A stretch of 64,000 nt of DNA from the NCBI GenBank assembly GCA_027405735.1, contig JAPEHQ010000026.1, positions 1 to 64,000 on the forward strand, in the 5' to 3' direction. A program made the position numbers and the translations under genes. The notes below the pieces were generated by a model, which saw only the letters and a list, made by a program, of their open reading frames with translations, was not told where the DNA came from and searched no databases. Every line of letters starts with the position of its first letter. The first letter of the stretch is position 1. Positions 46,430-59,719 of the stretch are shown here, in pieces. The DNA comes from Mucor racemosus. Taxonomy: Eukaryota; Mucoromycota; Mucoromycetes; Mucorales; Mucoraceae.

Positions 46430-49400
46430 TCTACCCCTAAATTTAATTTGTATCTTTCGAAAAACTCAAACAGGTAAAATCCATTGCCTTTCCCTTGAAA
46501 ACTGGGTCTCACTTTTCATCCCTGATCTACTTTTTTTTTTTCACTAAATAACACCAAGAAAAAATTATATGCCAATGTACCTGAGATGCTCAACTTTAAT
46601 CCAAAAATAAGTATCTGGAAATATCCTATTTTTTGCAGTTGGTATTAATTTTTCAGTGCTAATGTTTCAAATTTTTACGCGTATTTCACTACAACAAATT
46701 GAAAACTTTGAGGCCTCATATCTCTGCAAAAACTTAAGTTACGCTAACACTTTTTAATAATAAAACTTGTTTGTTTTGACGTACTCTATAACATATTTCA
46801 GTATGAAAAAAATTTGAGCACTTTTATTTTTTTTTCATTTTTTTTAGCATTTTTGTAGTAGATTTTAAAATATTCGTTAAATTGAGCAGCGTTTTTTCTA
46901 CCTTCATGTTATCAATTTCGTTGAGCTCTCTCGAACCCAATTTAGTTTTCTTCAAAATATTGATTTTTCGTGGAGATATCCTCAAAATATGTGCAATGAG
47001 GTACTCCCGTTTCGAGCTTCAGTTTTTCCCTTGTATACCCTTATCCCAAATTCTGAATTGGAAAAAAATCGACAAAAAGTTTGTTTTCTCTGCGAAATAT
47101 TAAGCTAAAAAGTTCAAAAATAACTCGATCGATAGATAATTTTTTTGTGCATTATTTTTATTAATTATATTTAAAATATACTTATAAAAATTAGCGTGTA
47201 TCTTCAAAAAACCTCTAAAAGTTTAATTGCATTTTACGCAAAATTTAATGTGAACCATTTGTTTGAATTTTGTTTAGATGGATGCAAAATTTAAAACTGT
47301 ACAAAAACCATTTAATACACTAGGTCAACTTACTTTGCAGTTCATGAGCCGTTAAACAATTTTGTTTTTTGAATCATTTTTCGTTCATTTTTTCAAATCA
47401 ATTTTGTAACCCCGTTATGATAGATTTGAAGCTGTGATAAGAACTATTATTTTGATTATCTCGACGAAAAATCAATATTTTTTGCCGAAACAAAAAATGC
47501 AGAGTAGTTTTGAGTTGGATCTATCTTGCGAATGCAAAAAATTAATATCTTAATTTATTAGGTGCTCTCTGATCTATCAGAATTAGGAATTACCGACTTA
47601 CCAATTTCGAACATCTGTCAAGCCATGATGTTGAACATACAAATCGAACAAGAAGATCATATTTCATGCGTCTATCATCATGCTACAGTACTACTAAAAC
47701 ATAGAAGCATGATTCCAATATATCCACACAATATCTATATGCACATTCTAATTATATTAGCATTTACATTTAATATACTCATTCATCCAATTAGTATATT
47801 ATTTCACTACGGCCAAACTATACTTCACATGGGCATAATGATTTGCACAGATGGGCAGAATAAAAAAATTTGTGCAGATCAGGTAGCCCAGATGAACAGA
47901 TCAAGGAGATCAAAATTTTCTTAGTCAATTTACTAAAGTATATCAATCATAATATAATTAATAACTGTTTCATTATTAGTTCCTGGGTGACAGGAACCAG
48001 TTACTGGATAGATAAGATCTGTTAGATTTGTCGGAGATCTTCTATATATTGAATGTTGTAAATCTGATAGATCAATAACAAAGATAATTTGAATGGTTTA
48101 AAGTAGATGTGAGTTACTCTGATTCAATAAAATTGTTTTATTGACAAGATACATCAATTTGAAGTTTGGGGTTTGAAAGAGTTTTGCCCATATTCTTCTT
48201 TTGGGGACCAAATGGGAACAACTACAACAACCTGTTTGGCAACACTAAAAGTATTTATGTCTTTGTAAATTTCTGTTTGCAACACAGAAAATCGACTAAT
48301 TTAGGATTATTTTTCTTTTTTCTTTCCAACTCTTTCCTCAGCCCTCTTTTATTTATGTTTAAAACTACAACTAAAAGATTAATATTTTTATAAACTGAGA
48401 TCAAGTAGAAGGAACGCGTACGTGTTTTTTCTATTGTTTATTTGGAAACGAATGATTAACTACTAATGTTAGGGTGCATTATAATATTTTTCTCGGACAA
48501 AAAAAGCATCCAAGACTTAGTCATTTTGTTCCATCATCATCTACGTTATAATCACTGCTCACTTTTTTTGGTATAAAGTCGATGATATCCACCTGCAGAA
48601 AAATTGGTGATTATTATAGAAGTATGTATAGTATTGACTTGCTTTGAATGAATGAATGAATGAATAAACTCATGTTAATATATTTTATTTCTAAAAAATA
48701 CTTGTTTCTGCTTAATGACCAACAGCCAAGAAGAGGAAAACCAGATGTTGTCTTGTATACAACTACCAACTATCAAATGTACAACATAATAATCATTACA
48801 TGTTAATTTATTTTACTAATAAATCAATTTTTATGGGCCAAAAGTAAAGGCGTATTCAGTTCAAAATGCTTGAAACAATTCAATTATGCTAATTTACATG
48901 GTTCATCATCTCTTGCTCATTCAATTGCTATATTTGATTTTAATATTATATCGTTTATACTACTAATCGACTCGTTCGTCCATTAGATTAACTCACCATC
49001 CTTGATTAGCGTATCAATAATAACGGGCCATTATTAGCTCATGGCGTGCAAAGTTATTAAAAGAGGTCATCTAATCTCAAATTTGTCTGATTCAACTGCT
49101 GGTGCTAAACTAGCATCAAATTAGCTGTTTTGATTCGCAATAAAGTAAGGCGCTTTATCAAGTACAATGTTGGCGTTTAATGTATTTCAGTTAACTTGAA
49201 CAGATAGAGATATTATGGTTCATGCAGAGATTTATGAACACAAAATAAATGATCCAAATTGTGTTGCTTCGTCGACCTGTACAAGATTTTTTTGTGACAA
49301 TACTTGGTGGCTTAAGTGTAATTTAGGCATTTAATTGTCAATCGTATCGAATCAAGATGAAGTTGGTTGGCTGATATAACGGATAATAAATGCAATGTCA

Positions 49401-51435
49401 TTTATTGAATAGGTGAATGTAAATGTATCGTATAAAGCAACACAGCTTACTTGTGAATAAAAACACTAATTATTCTAATTAACATCAATAAGTTCAAAAG
49501 GCATAGTTAAGTGCAATCATTGCTACAAATTGGCATAATTTGATATGCAGAGAAATCTTGAAGTATTCATTCTTTTTTTTTTGGCAGTGAGAGTTTATGG
49601 ATACATACAATCTTATTTATAGAAAGAATAATAATAAAGACTAGTAACATTTATTATGGAGAACGTAGGCTTTATTATTAGAAAAACTAATGGTAAAAGA
49701 AAGAACCAAGAGCTTCTAGGTCTTGGTTTAAAATACTATTTATAAGAATTACATTTCAATATGAGTTAGAAATGGAATTGGCTTCAAAATTGGCTGTTTA
49801 ATATCCTCGAAAACCGACAGGCAGAGCTACAAATTATCGTTCAATATGACTGAATATTAGTGAATTAGAGAAAATACAGCTGGAAAAAACTAATATCCAA
49901 CAATCTACATCGAGGTCAAGATAGATAAAAAGTGCATTCATTGTGTAGTGGAAATAGCAACATTTTGATGGATAGAAATTACAAGACCAAGATGCTGTGT
50001 TTGTCTCAGGATTTTTAAAAGGATTTAAAAGCATACCTTATCAAACTTACTTAGATACTAAATACTTACCATATTCTATTATTAGTATCATCTTGTTTTT
50101 CATTAATTGCTGTATTATTAACAATCAAGCTTTTCATAGCTTATAACAATGACAATGAGATGTTTCTGATTTTAAATTGGCATTTATCATAAGGCGGGCT
50201 GATTAGACGTTTGATACTACTGTAGTAGATGAAATCAGTCAATTTAATTTATGGGATTTGAATGTTAAATACCGAGGAGTCATTTGTAAGTACTTAAGTT
50301 AGCTCTGGTAAAGCATTGAATAAATTGGCTTGGGACAAAGAGAGTAAAAGGTGGCAATAGGTTCCAGTGCTAGCCATATTTATGTATATAATTTATAATA
50401 TTGGAGGTAGACTAAAACTCAATGTAAATCATCTCTAGCGCAATCATTATAAAGTAAGGCTATATTATCATCAAATAAACTATCATACAATATTAACATG
50501 TATAAAGATTTACAGTAATTAGCTTGAATCAAGTGGATACAGCATTGTAAATTCTTGAAAAAGTTCCCCAGTACTATAAAATCTCTTATTTTTCAGACTT
50601 ACAAGGCTTATAAGCGGGATATTAATTTCAAAAATTATTCTTGTCCAGATCATCAATTTTGACATTTTTTAATTTTTTTTTTCTGAATTTGCAAATCAAG
50701 AGTTAATTATACTACCAATTATAAAAACAAAAAATATACACATATACAACATTTAGCGCTCTATTTGCTCAATAAATAATAACAAACATTTTCATTGAAA
50801 AATATTACATGAAAACCCTTTAATCAAAAATCCATTTTTGGGCCAAAAGTGAAAATTTTCATTACTTAACTTTTAATATTAAGTTTTTATAAAGTGTGTA
50901 TTAGCTATGGCTACAATTTTTTCTCACAATATAGTATATTTAAACGTTGATTTTGGTATCCAAAGTTGATTTTTCTGTTTTTTGATGAAAATCATGAGCG
51001 TTGGTAAGGATAAAATGAGTCCCAAAAATGTCCGCTACAAAAACTGAATTTTCAGACCGTATATGGTTAAATATAAGAAAAGTTGAGAAAAGAACACTTT
51101 TTTATTTAAAACATAGATATATCATAGTATAACAGACTTAGCCGTTTAATCTTGCTATACTCAATTACGGCGTCGCTTTACGGGCTCGCTTTTGCAACTT
51201 TTTAATGAATATACAGTATGATATGACAGACGGCTTTTCTGGTAGAAAAATGTATGTTTCTATGATAACAGATACTGCTTATTTTGTTTAGTTTATGGTT
51301 CATCATGTGCTGTAATGCTACTTTTACATTGGTTGGAATGAGCAATTTAGCAGGGTTTTAATTGTGCTAAATAATGTAAATCCTTGAAAATCCTTTTCTA
51401 CTTGTGTAATTTCTCTCTTTTAGTTTTCGTATTGC
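46430..51435. repeat. Right arm of the large inverted repeat
   Basis: Reverse complement of 29414-33772 plus 22957-23378. Without the 237 bases of the solo-LTR insertion its length (about 4769) is almost equal to the left arm without the Ty3 element (about 4776). The arms flank a 12.7 kb gene island. A diverged direct copy of its distal part follows at 52850 and another at 60588. Confidence 0.88.
49588..49819. mobile_element. Candidate solo LTR or similar insertion (232 bp)
   Basis: Begins TGAGAGTTTATGG and ends AACCGACA (TG...CA). Flanked by the direct repeat GGCAG (49583-49587, 49820-49824). The left arm near 30611-30625 and the diverged copy near 53390 lack it, giving empty sites. No internal coding. 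Family unknown and not related to the Ty3 LTR by eye. Confidence 0.7.
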
Positions 51436-52849
51436 AATAAAATTGAAGTAGTTTTATAAAAATGAAAAATAAAATAAAAAAACAAAAGCGTTGATAAATA
51501 CAATTATAGTCTTTCCACGGTTTTATTGTGATTAAAAGAAATCTGAAGAAAAAGAGTGATATCTTCATAAAGTATGCTTTACTTTAATAAGAATTGTAAA
51601 ATAGTGGATGTTTGTGTGTTGATGCCTATTTTACAGGTGTTCAATCATAACGTCTTTTATTGACATTCTTTTATAAAATACTTGGTTGAGATGTTGATAC
51701 TTTGTTTGATATGATAGAATATCATTAGATGGATGTTGATCTTTCGACATTCCAGTTTTAATTTAAAATGCAACTGAGCTTATTTTTATGGGATGTGATT
51801 CTTTATCTAGAATTACTGCAACTGCAATTTTATGAGCAGGAGTTTTGGAATATATTATTAATGCAAAATAAGTACAGCTTTATATCATAGGTGTCGTGTT
51901 GTAGAAGGTTGTATTTTGATCAGGAATACTTCCTTTTACAGGCACCAGCAATATAGAGTTTCCTCGTTATGAAGCGAGATTCAGGTACGTGATTTATCGA
52001 AAGGTAAATCGTATAAAATTAATCAAATGAAAAAGTACCGTTTTATTATGAGCTTCTAGAGGGGGTTTATATACTAATTGAATGAGTGTATTAAATGTGA
52101 GTGATCATATAATTAGAATGAGCATTTGGATATTGTGTGGATATATTGGAATCATGCTTCTATGATTCAATAGTAGCATGATAATAGACGCATGGAATAT
52201 GACCTTGCTTGACTTGCATGTTGAACATCATGGTTTGACAGATGTTCTAAATTGGTAATTCGGTAATTCCTAATTCTGATAGATCAGTACGAATCGAGAC
52301 CAGTTATTTTTCTAAAATGACAATGGAGACTTTGGTCTATAAAAGGTGTCATTTCATTGCACGTATTTCAAGGATAAATTCATCGTTTGATAAGGCATAT
52401 CAGACTATCAAGCTGGTATTCTTTTCTTTTATCTGAGTACGTGGAATGAGTCAAACATTTCAGTTTCATTCATGCAAAACTTTGCCTCATTCTTTATATA
52501 GATACTACAAGAAAATCATCGCATGAACCCGTATAAATTTATCTGTCTTGCTATACTCCATTTACTTTTATTTATTTACTAATAAATATCTAATTTACAA
52601 ATAAGAACACCAAACGTCGTCATCAACCCAGTGTTTACCAACTTATAATAACAAGAACATTATCTATAAGTACATTATTCATCTTTATTGTTAGTCCAAA
52701 ATTACAGATCATTGCGCCATCATGTGCACCTTGTTATTATCTTTTTAGCCATCATACTCATCAGTGGATACAAAAGCTCAGGCTATAGTGTGCAGACCAC
52801 CTGGGCACAGCAAAATCATATTGTGCAGCACAGGTGGGCCATATTGCAA
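51436..52849. repeat. Mosaic repeat segment
   Basis: The first ~620 bases match nothing else I noticed in the window. Bases 52060-52290 are a diverged direct copy of 32395-32640. Bases 52360-52840 recur at 62470-62935 and partly, inverted, at 22468-22745 and 21561-21630. No coding gene is supported. Confidence 0.55.
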
Positions 52850-55147
52850 ATTTACCTGATTCAACTTTTGATGCTAAACTAGCATCAAATTAGTTGTGTT
52901 AAAACGCATTAAAGTAAAGCGTTTTATCGAGTACAATGTTGGTGTTCAATGTATTTCTGTTAAATTAAACAGACAGGAATATGATTTATGCAGAGATATA
53001 TGAATGTGAGAGAAGAGAGAGCTCAGATTTTTGAACGCAAAAAAAAAAATGATTCAAATTGTGATGCTTCGTCAACCTGTACGAGATTTTTTTGTGGCGA
53101 TACCTAGTGGTGGCTCAAGTGCTCAAGTGTAATTTAAGCATTTAATTGTAAAACGTATCAAACCAAGATGAAGTTGATTGATTGATACAGTATAACGGAT
53201 AATAAATACAATATCATTTATTGAATGGGTGACTGTAAATGTATAAAGCAATGCTTACTTTTGAATGAAAACACTAATTATTCTAATTAACATCAATAAG
53301 TTCAAAAGGCATAGTTAAGTACAATCATTGCTATTAAATCGCACAATTTGATATGCAGAAAAATCTTGAAGCATTTGCTCTTTTTTTTTGGCAGTGTTGC
53401 AAATCATCGTTCAATATTACAGAATATTAATGAATCCGAGAAAATACAACTAGTAAAAAACTGATACACAATGTACGTCAAGGTCAAAATTGATAAAAGG
53501 TGCATTCATTATGTAGTATAAATCGCAACATTTTGATGGATAGAAATTACACGACCAAGATATTGTGTTTGCCTCAGCATTTTTAAAAGGATTTAAAAGC
53601 ATACTTTATCAAACATACTAAGATACTAAATACCTACCATATCCTATTATTAGTATCATCTTGTTTTTTATTTAATTGCTGTATTATTAACAATCAAGCT
53701 TTTCATATCTTATAACAATAATGACAATGTGATGTTTCTGATTTTAGATTTTAGATTGACATTTATCATAATAAGGCGGGTTGACGATACATTTGATACT
53801 ACTATAGATGGAACCAGTAAATTTAATTTATGGCATTTAAATGCAAATATCGAGGAAGCATTTTCAAGTGTTTAATCTGGTTCTGGTAAAGAATTGAAGA
53901 ATAAATTGGCTTGGGACAAAGAGAGTAAAAGGTGGCAATAGGTTCCAGTGATGGCCATGTTTATGTTTATGTTTATGTTTATGATATTGGAGAGGTAAGA
54001 ATAAAACTCAATGTAAATTGTCTCTAGCGCAATAATTATCAAGTAAGACTATATAATCATCAAATAAACTACCACACAATATTAACATATATGAAGGTTT
54101 ACAGTAATAAGCTTGAATCAAGTGGATACAGCATTGTAAATTCTTGAAAAAGTTCTCCAGTACTATAAAATCTCTTATTTTTAAGACTTACAAGGCTTAT
54201 AAGCGGGATATTAATTTCAAAAATTATTCTTGTCCAGATCATCAATTTTGACATTTTTTAATTTTTTTTTTCTGAATTTGCAAATCAAGAGTTAATTATA
54301 CTACCAATTATAAAAACAAAAAATATACACATATGCAACATTTAGCGCTCTATTTGCTCAATAAAAAATAACAAATATTTTCATTGCAAAATATTACATG
54401 AAAATCCTTTAATCAAAAATCCGTTTTTGGGCCAAAAGTACAAATTTTCATTACTTAACTTTTGATGTTAAGCTTTTATAAAATGTGTATTAGTCATGGC
54501 TACAATTCTCTCTCACAATGTAGTATATTTAAACTTTGATTTTGGTATCCAAAGTTGATTTTTCTGTTTTTTGATGAAAATCATGAGTGTTGGTAAGGAT
54601 AAAATGAGCCCCAAAAATGTCCGCTACAAAAACTGAATTTTCAGACCGTACATGGTTAAATATAAGAAAAGTTGAGAAAAGAACACTTTTTTATTTAAAA
54701 CTTAGATATATACCATAATATAAGAGACTTAGCCGTTTGATCATGTTATTCTCAATTACGGCGTCGCTCTACGGGCTAGCTTTTGCAATTTTTTAATGAA
54801 TCTATGATATTACAGACAGTTTTTTTGGTAGAAAAATGTATGTTTCTATGATAGCAGATATTGCCTATTTTGCTTAGTTTATGGGTTGATGCGCTGTAAT
54901 GCTGCTTTTACATTGGCTGAAATGAGCAATTTAGCAGGGTTTTAATTGTGCTAAATAATGTAAAGCCTTGAAAACCCTTTTCTACGTGCGTTGTTTCTCT
55001 CTTTTTGTTTTCATATTCCAAGGATAATATTCACCGATCACCGTTTGATAAGGCATATCAGACTATCAAGCTGGTGTTCTTTTCTTTTATCCGAATACGC
55101 ATGCTAACATAAGGGACTAATGTTTTTGATATAGGTAGCAGTCGTTA
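52850..55147. repeat. Diverged direct copy of the right arm's distal part
   Basis: Aligns with 49080-51435 in the same orientation, with many substitutions and small indels, then continues into sequence matching block A (reverse complement of about 22826-22956). It lacks the 232-base insertion. Shared landmarks include the run ending GGCTTATAAGCGGGATATT and the GGGCCAAAAGT box. Confidence 0.7.
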
Positions 55148-55446
55148 TACAGTGAGTCGCAAAACCCTTTCAATGATTTGGAAATTTGAATGAAAATAAC
55201 CATAACTTTCTCAGTTTCAATCGGAGATACACTAAATTTCTATTTTAAATAATTCAAACGTTTTTAAATTATTTTCAAAAAGTCCGATCTAATTAATTAA
55301 AGTTCCGCAAAAACTATGCAAGTTTAAAAAAAGGTACATCATTGAAAGGGTTTTGCACGCATAGGCTTAAAATTACAATTTTGTAACCCCTAACTTGTAC
55401 ATTAACGCTGGATATCTTATAAAACAGAGAAATATGCGGAAAATAT

Positions 55447-56539
55447 ATGAGATGTTTTTCAACTTTTACCCTGCCTTTTTTACTAGTAGTTTCAAGCAAA
55501 ATCATCAAGATAAAAACTGTATCGGATGCCAAACGTAATGACGTTATCTCTCTGTTAAATTCAGGCCATACCGTATCGGAAATTGCTCGTCATGTAGCTG
55601 TTAGTCAAGCCACAGTATGTCGTATTGGAAAAAAGGCCTGTCGTGACCGAGAAAAACTTAAAGGAGACCGACCATCTAAGCTGACTACTGCGGATATGAG
55701 ATATTGTGTCCATAAAATCACCAAAGGTGGCTTGGATAATGCGGTACAAGCCAAAAAAGAGCTTCATCGTAATGTACACGTTAATGGCAGTGCGAATAAT
55801 GTACTAGGGCTCTTCGGGATAATGGTTTAGGCGCATTACCTAAGATAAAAAAGCCAGAAATTAGTGATGAAAATGCAAAGGATCGCCTCCGCTGATGTAA
55901 AAACAGAATTGATTGGACTTTGGATGACTGAAAGCGTGTTATATCTACTGATGAGGCTAGAATTAATTGTTTTAACTCCGATGATCGAATTTGGTGCTGG
56001 AAAAGAGACAGCGAGGAGATAAAACCTAAGCATACCAAAAAACAAGAAAAAATGGAGATGGTCGAATCATGATTTGGAGCTCTATTTCTTGGTCTGATGT
56101 CGTTTGGTTGTCCAAGGTCGAAGGTAATATGAACTCCAACCTATACAGAACTATTATTGATGATGATTTGGAAAAATCCATTGACGATATGTGTCAAAAA
56201 TTGAAGTTGCGTCGTAATTAGGTTATCCTTCAACAAGACAACGATTCTAAGCACACCTCTAATTTAATGAAAGAAGACTTCAAAACAAAGAAACATGAAG
56301 TAATGTCATGGCCAGCGCAATTTCCAGACCTTAATCCCATTGAAAATATGTGGAGTTTATTGAAAATCCGCCTAAACGAATACGATACATCCCCAAAAGG
56401 GATGAATGATATTTGAGACAGAACTCAAGATATTTGGTATGACAACATAACAGTTGGGGAATATCAAAAAGTTATTTCGAGTATGCCTCATCGTGTAAAA
56501 GCTTGTATTAAAGCAAAAGGTTACGGTATTGATTATTGA
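55447..56539 (+). pseudogene. Tc1-family transposase remnant
   Basis: The N-terminal part has a helix-turn-helix of Tc1 type (SGHTVSEIARHVAVSQATVCRI) followed by a basic linker. The DD34E core is recognisable in fragments: STDEA, QQDND..HTS, and PDLNPIENMW. Frameshifts lie after codon 127 (stop at 55828) and in-frame stops interrupt the core near 56220 and 56416. The product cannot be functional. Described as a relic only. Confidence 0.85.
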
Positions 56540-56594
56540 CTGCATTTAAATAAGCTTTAATTTTTTTTGATAATGCGTGCAAAACCCTTTCAAT

Positions 56595-56957
56595 TAGGAT
56601 TTCACAAACAACGCATCGTATTACGGTTAACCGAGTTTGACTGCTTTAACGGGCCGTTTTTTATGCAAACTCGAATGAGGGTATTCGAGTTTCTTCTTTT
56701 CTTTTTTTGTTAGCTAAGCTCGAAAACAGGATTGAAAAAATACTTCAAGTTGTGAAACTGCCAAATATGCTATTATCAATTCATAATCTCATATTAACTT
56801 GACAATGTTGCTATTAACAGCCTCCTTAAGGCAAACCAATACTTGCTCCCACCCCGTTTTTTATCTGGGTTACAAAAGAACGGGCCGTTTTCCAACTCGA
56901 ATCGAATGGCCGTTTCCGTTAAAACTCGATTCAAACTCGAATCGAAGCCCATTCCTA
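56595..56957. mobile_element. hAT-like MITE nested in the Tc1 right TIR (363 bp)
   Basis: Inserted in the right TIR with an exact 8-base direct repeat CTTTCAAT (56587-56594 and 56958-56965). Ends are TAGGATTTC and, inverted, TAGGAATGGGC, so the first five bases form a short TIR. An 8-base duplication and TAGG-type ends are typical of hAT elements. The interior is non-coding and rich in CTCGAAT/ATTCGAG motifs. Confidence 0.8.
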
Positions 56958-57156
56958 CTTTCAATGATGTACCTTTTTTTAAACTTGCATAGTTTTTGCG
57001 AAACTTTAATTAATTAGATCGGACTTTTTGAAAATAATTTAAAAACGTTTGAATTATTTAAAATAGAAATTTAGTGTATCTCCGATTGAAACTGAGAAAG
57101 TTATGGTTATTTTCATTCAAATTTCCAAATCATTGAAAGGGTTTTGCGACTCACTG

Positions 57157-59719
57157 TATTAGAGACTGATATTTTCATTTAACTGCATTCTAAGATCAAA
57201 TATCATTATTTACTACTGTGTTTTTGGACGTATTTCTTGATTACCAAATCAAATCGAAGGTAATGATATTTATATCTGCTCAATGAAAAGCTAGTAGAAC
57301 TAGCTACAAACCCACTAAATGTTCCAGAAAAGTAATAAAATTCCAAATGATATCGAAACACACAAAAAAGAATAATCTAACGTCCTGCCTAATTACGATA
57401 GTTTTGATTGTATATATACTGTACTTGAAAACAAATCTTTTTACAGCTGACAATCGTAAACTAAATTAGTAAGTTTAAAGAAGGTTATTAATTTGTTTAA
57501 ATTTATGTGGGATAAAGTAACATCGTAACATTTATAATCTTAGATTTGACTTGCATATAAATTTAAGCATTAAGTCCTATTTAAGTTTATGCTCGAGCAA
57601 AAACCATTGTTGCTGGTTGCTGCAGACATTATAGCTATAAACATATTTACAAATGGTGATAATCGTAAATATATTGGCAGTTGCATGTATTGCTCTACAT
57701 CAACAACGTATTGAATTGTATTATCTATAACCTATATCAATAAAAGCAAATGTAATTAAACCCCATTAGTCCAGTAAAAAATGCAATGGAATTTTGAGAA
57801 CGGCACGATGCTCATGTACCAACCAATTTGTGCCCATACGATCAGCTCATTATGCTTATGGTCAGATTTTATTATTATGCGCAAATAGGGATAATAATAT
57901 GCTTATGGGTAATGCTACTATTATACACACATGGGATTAATGTCATGCATATAGACAGAATCTATAATTCTACACATACAGGCTTTTCATTATGTTCGTG
58001 TGCAGTTTCTTTTGTTGTACCCATGTGCATCTTGTTATCTTTTTAGCCATTATTTAGTGGGTGCTGTGGATTACATCCATTTAGATCTCCATTTCATCTG
58101 GTGTCTAACTTGAACTACCGCTGGGATAAATCAGGAACCACTTTGATTTGACATGTCTGATTGATACAGCAAGTAATCTTATAACCGAGATGTGGATCCT
58201 AGCAAATTATAATTATTGACCTGAATCATAAATACACCATTATTCAATATGGCCTGATTTCATTCATGATAAAATCAGAACCTAAAGATATCGGGTAGAT
58301 TATGGAAATGGCATGTTCCTATTTGTTCTCATTGATTTATAATATAGATTAGAAATTGTGTATAAATAGAAGGACATCTTCCTTTCAAAGAAGAGTCAAT
58401 TAAGTTCTACTTGATAATAAAAGCCTAACGTTATCTAGTCGAATTCCTATTGTTTTTTTATATTTTTTTTCCGTGAATATCTCTACCTGTTCCACAGGTG
58501 CAACTACTCATCAGGCTATAGTGTGTAGCCCACCTGGGCACAACAAAATCATCTTGTGCAGCACAGGTCAGCCGTAGCGGCTTCTATATATAAATCCTTT
58601 AAATTTGTGGTTTTATGGACTTTTTTTGAATCCGGTTATATTATTTTATGCTTTTCAAGTTAAATCCGTTATTAGGCTAATAATGTTGTAGGTTGTATTT
58701 ATGTTTTACTTAGAATAAGCCTTTGAATAATTAATAGCAATACAGTCGAACCTTAATTTTTGTATGAAATTTCGATACCTGCATTTTATAGCTGCTTGGA
58801 GTATTTAAAAAACCGCGTCCGGGCTGTCCGGTAATTTTTCCTATAAATTTAAAGCTTGGAAATGTCATTAGATGGCCGCTTTCGGCGATTGTTCGGCTTT
58901 TTTTTTTTGGAAAAGTGACCATTGGCAAAAATATGAATCATATACTATGTTGTATGCCACCAAGTACCATATATTATTATTTTCTACAGTATCCATACAT
59001 CTTACAATCTCTTGATTACGACATACTGTATATTGAAGTGTAGAGTCTTGATATCGGATATAAGAAACTTTTAGCATACTAAGTTTAATCCAATAATTAC
59101 CAGGAACGCTTGGGCCTCAATTATAATACTATATTAATTCATCCCAGCGGTTAATTAATCAAGTAGCTATCAAATCAACATCCAAGCACATTTAGCGCAG
59201 CATCAAAACAAAGCAATTCACAAGCTCTGCAACAAGAACGGTTAAATTATGATTGATCCATTTCAATCGATAGATTACTATCAAACAAATCTAAGGGTTA
59301 AATAGTGCTTAAATTACATCTCAGGATCTCAATGTCAAATCAATATAAAAGGCCATACTTTTATATCTAAATAAAAGATATTTTGTTTTTATTATACAGT
59401 TGAAGAACTGATTCATTACTCATTCTCTTTCAATTGTATTCTTTTTTAAGTATCATTTATCAAACCTCCTAAAAATATACGACAAGGCTAAGCCTTTTGC
59501 AATTCTGCGGATCAGCGCTAGAAGTACCTGCCATTGCAACGGGAGTCATTTGGATTCATATTCGTTGAGAAGAACTGATGGGCTTGCTGATCTTAGTAGG
59601 TGTAAGTAGCAGGTAGCCAACAACTTGTTGCTCGAACTGGCTGAACGTACAATGACCTATGGATGTTGATAGTTTTGGTGTCGATCTGGGTTTTGCCAGC
59701 CAAATTTACTAGTATGCAT
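57157..59719. repeat. Dispersed repeat block, inverted copy of block A
   Basis: Reverse complement of about 20417-22820, interrupted by a Ty3 solo LTR and lacking about 280 bases present in block A. Conserved landmarks include the CACCTGGGCACAACAAAATC box near 58535 and the TTCGGCGATTGTTCGGC box near 58881. No coding gene is supported. Confidence 0.72.
58065..58496 (+). mobile_element. Ty3 solo LTR (432 bp)
   Basis: Reverse complement of the LTR at 23379-23810, with a few substitutions. It contains the TTC that distinguishes the 432-base form. Flanked by direct repeat GGTGC (58060-58064, 58497-58501). Block A near 21640 is the empty site (GCGCAACTACTCATC on the opposite strand). Solo LTRs form by recombination between the two LTRs of a full element. 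Confidence 0.92.

Larger units (their letters stand above)
55150..57156 (+). mobile_element. Degenerate Tc1-like DNA transposon, TA target, 213-bp TIRs
   Basis: Starts CAGTGAGTCGCAAAACCC and ends with its inverse, between TA dinucleotides (55148-55149, 57157-57158). Left TIR is 55150-55362. The right TIR is 56573-57156, which after removing a nested 363-base MITE and its 8-base duplication is also 213 bases. Each TIR itself begins and ends with opposite-facing copies of GCAAAACCCTTTCAATGA. Original length is about 1636 bases, standard for Tc1. The paralogous position in block A is empty but carries a footprint. Confidence 0.9.
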
